DNA of 64,000 nt from Variovorax sp. YR216 (lineage in GTDB: Bacteria; Pseudomonadota; Gammaproteobacteria; Burkholderiales; Burkholderiaceae_C): the NCBI RefSeq assembly GCF_900107745.1, contig NZ_FNRO01000006.1:124001-188000 (forward strand). Direction: 5' to 3'. Positions 59,315 through 64,000 of this stretch are shown here, in pieces. The translations under genes and the position numbers were made by a program. The notes below the pieces were generated by a model. That model made no database searches, had not been told where the DNA came from, and saw only the letters and a program-made list of their open reading frames with translations. Within the stretch, counting starts at the first letter, position 1. The number at the start of each line of letters is the position of its first letter.

Positions 59315-61750
59315 ATGTTCCTGCTCAATTCCCACGCCACCCGTCGTCTGTACGACATCGATCTCCAGGCCATCTTGAACCTTGCCGAAGGGCGCGCAAG
59401 CCGGCAGCGGCTGTCGACATGGGACCGGCTCTCGCCGTGCCCGACCCCGGCGTGGTCGCTGCCGGGTCTCGCTGCTTCGCTGGGAATCGCGGGGCTCACG
59501 CTCAAGGACGAGTCCAGGCGTTCCAGCCTCGGCAGCTTCAAGGCGCTCGGCGCGCCCAATGCGCTCATCCGGCTGGTGCTGCGGCGCTGGCCCGATCGTG
59601 GATGGCGTGCGGATGATCTGTTTCGTGGAACGCACGCGGCCGAGTTGCGCGGCTTCGTCGTCATCAGCGCCACCGACGGCAACCATGGCCGTGCGCTGGC
59701 CGCTGCCGCGCAGAGCATCGGCTGCCGATGCGTGATCGTGCTGCACGCGCATGTCAGCCAGGAGCGCGAGGACGCGATCGCCGCGTTCGGCGCCGAGATC
59801 GTGCGCATCGCGGGCAACTACGACGAATCGGTGGAAGAGGCCGCGCGCCTCGCGCGTGTCAATGGATGGGAGGTGGTGTCCGACACCTCGTACGAAGGCT
59901 ACGAGGAGGTGCCGCGCGACGTGATGCAGGGCTACGGCGTCGTCGCCGAAGAGCTGCTCGAGACCGCGCCTTCCGACGCCTGTCCGTGGACGCATGTGAT
60001 TCTGCAAGGCGGTGTCGGCGGACTGGCCGCCGGCATCGTGAGCCACTTCTGGGAGCGCTATGGCGAACGCCGTCCGCGCTTCGTCGTCGCGGAGCCCGAG
60101 CAGGCCGATTGCCTCTGTCAAAGCGCGCTGCAAGGTCGGCCGGCGCGCGCGACCGGCAGCGTGGATTCGGTGATGGCGGGGCTGGCGTGCGGCGAGACAT
60201 CGCCGCTCGCGTGGCGCTTCCTGCAGCCGGCGGTCGATGTCTTCATGACGGTGTCGGATGCGCAGGCGGTGGAGGCGATGCGATTGCTGGCCGGCGGATC
60301 GCATGCCGATGTCCCGGTGGTGGCAGGCGAATCCGGCGTCGCGGGGCTGGCTGCGCTCGAGCGCATCGCGCGCAACGATGCGTGGCGGCAGCAGGCGGGC
60401 CTCGCCGCGGATGCACGCGTCCTCGTCATCAACACCGAAGGGGCGACCGCGCCGGCGGTGTACGAAAGCCTCGTCGGACGCTCGCACGATGAGGTGCTCG
60501 CCGCCCAGCAGCAGTGGCTGCGGCAGCGCTCGGTCGGCGAGGCGGCGCTGGTCGAACGCATCGAGGCGCATGCCGCCATCGGCGCGATCGAAGGCGGCGG
60601 CGTCTGCCGCATCGCGCTGACCGATGCCGACCGCGATGGACGCGACCGGCTCGTCGCGTGGATGCGCGAGCTCGGCCTCGCCGTGTCCATCGACCGCATC
60701 GGCAACATCTTCGGCGTGCGCCGCGGCAAGGCGGACCTGGCGCCGGTGATGACCGGCTCTCACATCGACACTGTCGCGACCGGCGGCCGCTACGACGGCA
60801 ACTACGGCGTGATGGCGGGGCTCGAAGTGGTGCGCTGGCTCAATGACCGCGGCATCGCCACGCATCGTCCGCTCGTCGTCGCGGCGTTCACGAACGAGGA
60901 GGGCGTGCGTTTCCAGCCCGACATGATGGGCTCGCTGGTCCATGCCGGCGGCCTGCCCTTGCAGCAGGCGCTCGACACCGTCGGCACCGACGGCGCGCGG
61001 CTGGGCGACGAGCTGGCGCGCATCGGGTACGCCGGCGGGATGGCGTGTGGATCGATCGTGCCGCATGCGTTCGTCGAACTGCACATCGAGCAGGGCCCGG
61101 TCATGGAGGCCGAAGGCGTGCAGATCGGCGCGGTCGAGAACCTGCAGGGCATTTCATGGCAGGAATTCACGATCACCGGCCAGTCCAACCATGCGGGCAC
61201 CACGCCCATGCGCCTGCGCCGCGACGCCGGCTATTGCGCGGCCGCGATCGCGGTGTTCGTGCGCGAGCTGGCGCTGCGCGAGGGCGGAAGCCAGGTTGCG
61301 ACCGTGGGCGCGATCGACCTGCACCCGAACCTCATCAACGTGATCCCGGCACGCGCGACGGTCAGCGTCGACCTGAGGAATACCGACGAGGCCACGTTGC
61401 AACGCGTCGAGCGGGAGCTCGCCGCGTTCGTCGGCAAGCTCGCCGACGAGCAATCGGTGCGCATCGACACACGCCGGCTGGTGCGATTCGAGCCGGTGGT
61501 CTTCGACGGGCGGCTGGTGCGCGTCATCGAGCGCGCAGCGCAGACGCGCGGCCACGCAACGCGGCGCATGACCTCCGGCGCCGGCCACGACGCGCAGATG
61601 ATGGCCCGCGTGTGTCCGGCGGCGATGGTCTTCGTGCCCAGCGCGCTCGGCATCAGCCACAACCCGCGCGAACACACCGCGCCCGCAGACCTGCTGCGGG
61701 GCGCGGACGTGCTGCTCGATGTGCTGCTGGCGCTGGCGGAAGAGGGCTGA
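59315..61750 (+). CDS. Fusion of diaminopropionate ammonia-lyase and M20 carbamoylase-type hydrolase
   Basis: One uninterrupted 811-residue frame. Residues ~1-398 are a PLP enzyme of the diaminopropionate ammonia-lyase type: the PLP Lys76 in GSFKALG, Asp121 in ATDGNHGRA and Asp190 in SDTSYEGYEE correspond to Lys77, Asp120 and Asp189 of the E. coli enzyme as I recall them; QGGVGGLAAG binds phosphate. Residues ~405-811 are a complete M20C amidase (hydantoinase/carbamoylase, allantoate amidohydrolase group): His483 in TGSHIDTV, Asp494 in GGRYDGNYG, Glu528-Glu529 in TNEEG, HIEQGPVME and the last His in GISHNPREHT. No frameshift or stop separates them. It probably frees 2,3-diaminopropionate from an N-substituted form and splits it to pyruvate and ammonia. 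Confidence 0.9.
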   Translation: MFLLNSHATRRLYDIDLQAILNLAEGRASRQRLSTWDRLSPCPTPAWSLPGLAASLGIAGLTLKDESRRSSLGSFKALGAPNALIRLVLRRWPDRGWRADDLFRGTHAAELRGFVVISATDGNHGRALAAAAQSIGCRCVIVLHAHVSQEREDAIAAFGAEIVRIAGNYDESVEEAARLARVNGWEVVSDTSYEGYEEVPRDVMQGYGVVAEELLETAPSDACPWTHVILQGGVGGLAAGIVSHFWERYGERRPRFVVAEPEQADCLCQSALQGRPARATGSVDSVMAGLACGETSPLAWRFLQPAVDVFMTVSDAQAVEAMRLLAGGSHADVPVVAGESGVAGLAALERIARNDAWRQQAGLAADARVLVINTEGATAPAVYESLVGRSHDEVLAAQQQWLRQRSVGEAALVERIEAHAAIGAIEGGGVCRIALTDADRDGRDRLVAWMRELGLAVSIDRIGNIFGVRRGKADLAPVMTGSHIDTVATGGRYDGNYGVMAGLEVVRWLNDRGIATHRPLVVAAFTNEEGVRFQPDMMGSLVHAGGLPLQQALDTVGTDGARLGDELARIGYAGGMACGSIVPHAFVELHIEQGPVMEAEGVQIGAVENLQGISWQEFTITGQSNHAGTTPMRLRRDAGYCAAAIAVFVRELALREGGSQVATVGAIDLHPNLINVIPARATVSVDLRNTDEATLQRVERELAAFVGKLADEQSVRIDTRRLVRFEPVVFDGRLVRVIERAAQTRGHATRRMTSGAGHDAQMMARVCPAAMVFVPSALGISHNPREHTAPADLLRGADVLLDVLLALAEEG

Positions 61751-61756
61751 GCGTCG

Positions 61757-62677
61757 CTACGACGGCTGCAGCCCCGGCGCGCTGTCGATCTCGGAGCCGC
61801 GGTAGAGCTTGTGCTGCGCCGCCGGCCCGGGCGCATCGCTGACCACCGCGAGGCGCCACGGATCGCCGGCCTTGGCGCACGCGCGTTCCGCGCTGGTGAG
61901 CTGGAAGCCGGGCCCGCCCGACTTCGTGCCCTTCACCGCGATCTTCAGCAGCGTCTTGCCCTTCTTGTCCGAGACCTCGATGTCGTAGCCCAGCCCCTGG
62001 GCTGCGACGTTCTCGGCCTTGTAGCCGTAGCCTGCGAAGTGCTTCGTGAGGTGCTCCATCGCGGCCGCGTGCAATTCTTCCGGCGATGCCGGGCCGGCGG
62101 ACGCATCCGCTTCCGGCGCCGGCTCGGGAATGGCGGCGCGTGCGCGCGCGGCCTGCAGCTCTTCGTCGCCCGGCATCCAGCCGGGTGCGCCGCGCACCAG
62201 GATCGCGAGCTGCCGGTCCGCATTCCAGTCGACGATGTGCCATTCGTCGTCGTCCGGCACGCGGACGGACACCTTGGCCGTCCTGTCCGACTCCATTTCG
62301 AGCACGGGCACGCGGTTGGTCTGCAACACCACGCGCACGCCCTGGCCCGCGTCGTGTGCGCGCTTGAGCAGGCCGTGCCGGTCCTTGGCGCGCTGCGCCT
62401 GCTGGGCGCTGCGGTCGCCGCCGCCGATGCGGATGAGCGGATTCAGCGATTCGATGTAGAACCAGCGCCCGCTGGCGCTCACGTTGACGAGTTCCGCCCA
62501 CAGCGTGGCGATGACGTTGAGGCTGTCGCCGGTGGCCAGCCATGCGAGGTCGCCGGCTTTTTCGCGGGCGTCGAACACGCCCATCCTCGCGATGATTTCG
62601 ACGGGCGTGCGCTTTTCGCCCAGGAGGCGCTTTTCATTGATGATCCCGAGCACCGCGGGGTCGACTTCCTTGTCCAT
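61757..62677 (-). CDS. Protein with C-terminal DUF3883/nuclease-like domain
   Basis: 306 residues from the ATG at 62677. The C-terminal ~100 residues (AMEHLTKHFAGYGYKAENVAA, GYDIEVSDKKGKTLLKIAVKG, then FQLTSAERACAKAGDPWRLAVV) follow the DUF3883 pattern, a PD-(D/E)XK-like fold often attached to restriction or defence proteins. The usual E-x-K of the active site reads A-V-K here, so nuclease activity is doubtful. The N-terminal part (~1-190) is not recognised. Convergent with the fusion gene (6-bp gap). Confidence 0.7.
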   Translation of the reverse strand: MDKEVDPAVLGIINEKRLLGEKRTPVEIIARMGVFDAREKAGDLAWLATGDSLNVIATLWAELVNVSASGRWFYIESLNPLIRIGGGDRSAQQAQRAKDRHGLLKRAHDAGQGVRVVLQTNRVPVLEMESDRTAKVSVRVPDDDEWHIVDWNADRQLAILVRGAPGWMPGDEELQAARARAAIPEPAPEADASAGPASPEELHAAAMEHLTKHFAGYGYKAENVAAQGLGYDIEVSDKKGKTLLKIAVKGTKSGGPGFQLTSAERACAKAGDPWRLAVVSDAPGPAAQHKLYRGSEIDSAPGLQPS

Positions 62678-62799
62678 TGGGCTTGATCTGACGAGTTGAA
62701 TTTGCGTCGAGTATGCCTTGCGTCGCCGCTCTCGCTGGCGGCGCACCCAGGTAGTCGCGCATGTCGCACGGGGCGTCGCGCTGTCCGGCGTCCGGCGGC

Positions 62800-63147
62800 T
62801 CAGGCGTCGCGTTCCTCGAGCCAGTGGGTCATGAGGCCGAACAGGCGCTGTCCTTCCGCGACGGTCAGCAGGAGCAGCAGCCGGTTGTATTCGGTGTCGG
62901 GATGCCAGAGGCCGCCGTTGCACGGCGTGCCGTCACCGTTCATGAGCAGGCCCTCGGTCCAGCCGACGCGTATCTCACGCGCGTGGAGGTAGGGCCGCAC
63001 GGTCCAGTTCGGCCCCTCGGTCGACGGAGACATCCCGTCGGCGGGTCCACGGCGGTCGTCGGGGCGGATCTCGCAGGTCGTGGCCGACGACTTCATCGCC
63101 GTCAGGGCGCGCTCGAGGAAGGTCCGCGGATCATCTGTGCGGGTCAT
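62800..63147 (-). CDS. Small unknown protein, 115 residues
   Basis: Starts at the ATG at 63147 and encodes a soluble protein with two Cys (TCEIRPDD, TPCNGGLW) and a hydrophobic helix near the end (YNRLLLLLTVAEGQRLFGLM). No family recognised. It lies between the DUF3883-like gene and the LuxR gene, all on the minus strand. A longer frame to 63348 exists, but the extra part is low-complexity. Confidence 0.55.
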   Translation of the reverse strand: MTRTDDPRTFLERALTAMKSSATTCEIRPDDRRGPADGMSPSTEGPNWTVRPYLHAREIRVGWTEGLLMNGDGTPCNGGLWHPDTEYNRLLLLLTVAEGQRLFGLMTHWLEERDA

Positions 63148-63344
63148 GAGGCGGCTCGGTGGTCGGATGGCGGATTCGGAATCGCAAACCTTCGGCCGGG
63201 CGGGCATGTCGCAACGTAGGAATCTTTCCCGTGCGGGTGGCGGAAGACGGCTGTTTCGGGGTTCTTGGATCGACGGCGACTGGAATGCGTCGGGCGCGAC
63301 CGGTTCGGTGGCTGTGTCCCTGTTCTGAGCGCCGGGCTGTTGCC

Positions 63345-64000
63345 TCACTGCACGCGCTCGGCGGCGCGAACCGGCGGCGTGGAGCGGTGCAGCAGGCTCA
63401 GCAGATCGGCCTGCCGCGACGTCCCGGTCTTCGCGTAGATGCGCTGCAGGTGGGTGCGAACGGTCGGTTCGCTGATGCCGAGCATCTCGGCCGACTCCAT
63501 CCCGCCGAGCCCCTGCGACAGGGCCAGCACGACGCGGAGTTCGGCGCCGGTCAGTCCGTGCAGCCGTGCGAAGGCCTCACCCGGCATGAGCGGAACCTTG
63601 ATGGGGTCCTGCATGAACACTGCGACCGACGCGGCGAACGGCGCGAGGATCCCGCTGCGCTGGCCGTTCTCGATCGGCAGCAGCGTGGCGACATAGCCGC
63701 CGCCGACGCCGTCCGGGATCGCCACGGAATGTTCGCTCCAGGGTGATGCGACATCCGCGCGCGTCGCGGCATCGATGCTCTTCGCAAGTGCCGCACGCGC
63801 CACGGGATCGATGGGGGACAACCGGTTCTGGGCGACGCGAATCGAACGGCCGGCCCTGACCTGGCGCTCGGCCGCGGCGTTCATGTAGACGACGTGGCCG
63901 TCGCTCGCCGTGAGGTAGACGCCGGCGGCGAGTCCGTCCAATGTCTTCTCGAGCATCTCGGACCGGAGCGCGCGGATGTCGAGCGCGTCGGAAATCGCGA
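63345..64000 (-). CDS. LuxR-family regulator, C-terminal part (cut by window end)
   Basis: The frame runs open to the window edge. A PAS-like segment (GVYLTASDGHVVYMNAAAE) precedes a C-terminal LuxR helix-turn-helix: LTGAELRVVLALSQGLGGMESA then LGISEPTVRTHLQRIYAKTGT. An ATG at 63956 is in frame, but coding character continues upstream (ALDIRALRSE), so the start is outside. The target genes are unknown. Confidence 0.85.
   Translation of the reverse strand, partial: AISDALDIRALRSEMLEKTLDGLAAGVYLTASDGHVVYMNAAAERQVRAGRSIRVAQNRLSPIDPVARAALAKSIDAATRADVASPWSEHSVAIPDGVGGGYVATLLPIENGQRSGILAPFAASVAVFMQDPIKVPLMPGEAFARLHGLTGAELRVVLALSQGLGGMESAEMLGISEPTVRTHLQRIYAKTGTSRQADLLSLLHRSTPPVRAAERVQ

Noticed and set aside
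1-64000. tRNA, rRNA, CRISPR array, insertion sequence or prophage
   Set aside because: No repeated spacer pattern, transposase, integrase, phage structural gene or RNA-gene sequence was seen on reading the window.

Overview
The window is G+C-rich, densely packed bacterial DNA. It most resembles a betaproteobacterium of the Burkholderiales (Comamonadaceae, Variovorax-like). The reasons are four orphan Bug-type periplasmic receptors, an Omp32-type trimeric porin, short phasins, many LysR regulators each beside a small catabolic cluster, and a Liv ABC transporter with catabolic genes inserted in it. This placement is inference from gene content. I saw no rRNA, tRNA, CRISPR array or complete insertion sequence.

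Layout. 1-4180: end of a metallo-beta-lactamase-fold gene, a Bug receptor, a LysR regulator, an acyl-CoA dehydrogenase and a VOC protein. 4514-11031: a tartrate-use operon (tartrate dehydrogenase, DctA-type carrier, glycerate 2-kinase, pyruvate kinase) and a Bug receptor; the operon and the receptor gene carry near-duplicate promoters. 11032-16079: BamE-like lipoprotein-like protein, LysR plus quinone-reductase-like enzyme, 1-Cys peroxiredoxin and a VWA membrane protein. 16089-20171: GntR regulator divergent from an acid-sugar catabolic set (enolase superfamily, 2-hydroxyacid dehydrogenase, Bug receptor). 20190-25304: ArgO/ArgP pair, FAD monooxygenase, unknown 471-residue protein and GAF protein.

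25305-35410 is a stress and carbon-storage island: GT4 glycosyltransferase, glycogen-debranching-type enzyme, DUF1488-like protein, two Crp/Fnr regulators, two phasins, an RsbRD-type histidine kinase and a zinc-ribbon protein. Six related 16-bp palindromes (best form TGTGCG-N4-CGCACA) lie in its intergenic regions. At both phasin genes the palindrome sits at exactly the same distance from a TATAAA -10 box. This looks like an uncharacterised regulon run by the two Crp/Fnr paralogues.

35570-50228 holds two aromatic catabolic operons on the minus strand: a two-component flavin monooxygenase set with FAH and VOC enzymes under a TetR regulator, and an FAD hydroxylase, extradiol dioxygenase, ACMSD-like decarboxylase, Bug, hydrolase and porin set under a LysR regulator. 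The second contains a deletion scar joining an amidohydrolase to an alpha/beta hydrolase.

50474-61750: a Liv ABC transporter with aldehyde and alcohol dehydrogenases, then an M20 aminoacylase and an 811-residue in-frame fusion of diaminopropionate ammonia-lyase with an M20 carbamoylase-type hydrolase. 61757-64000: a DUF3883-like protein, a small unknown protein and a LuxR-type regulator cut by the window edge.
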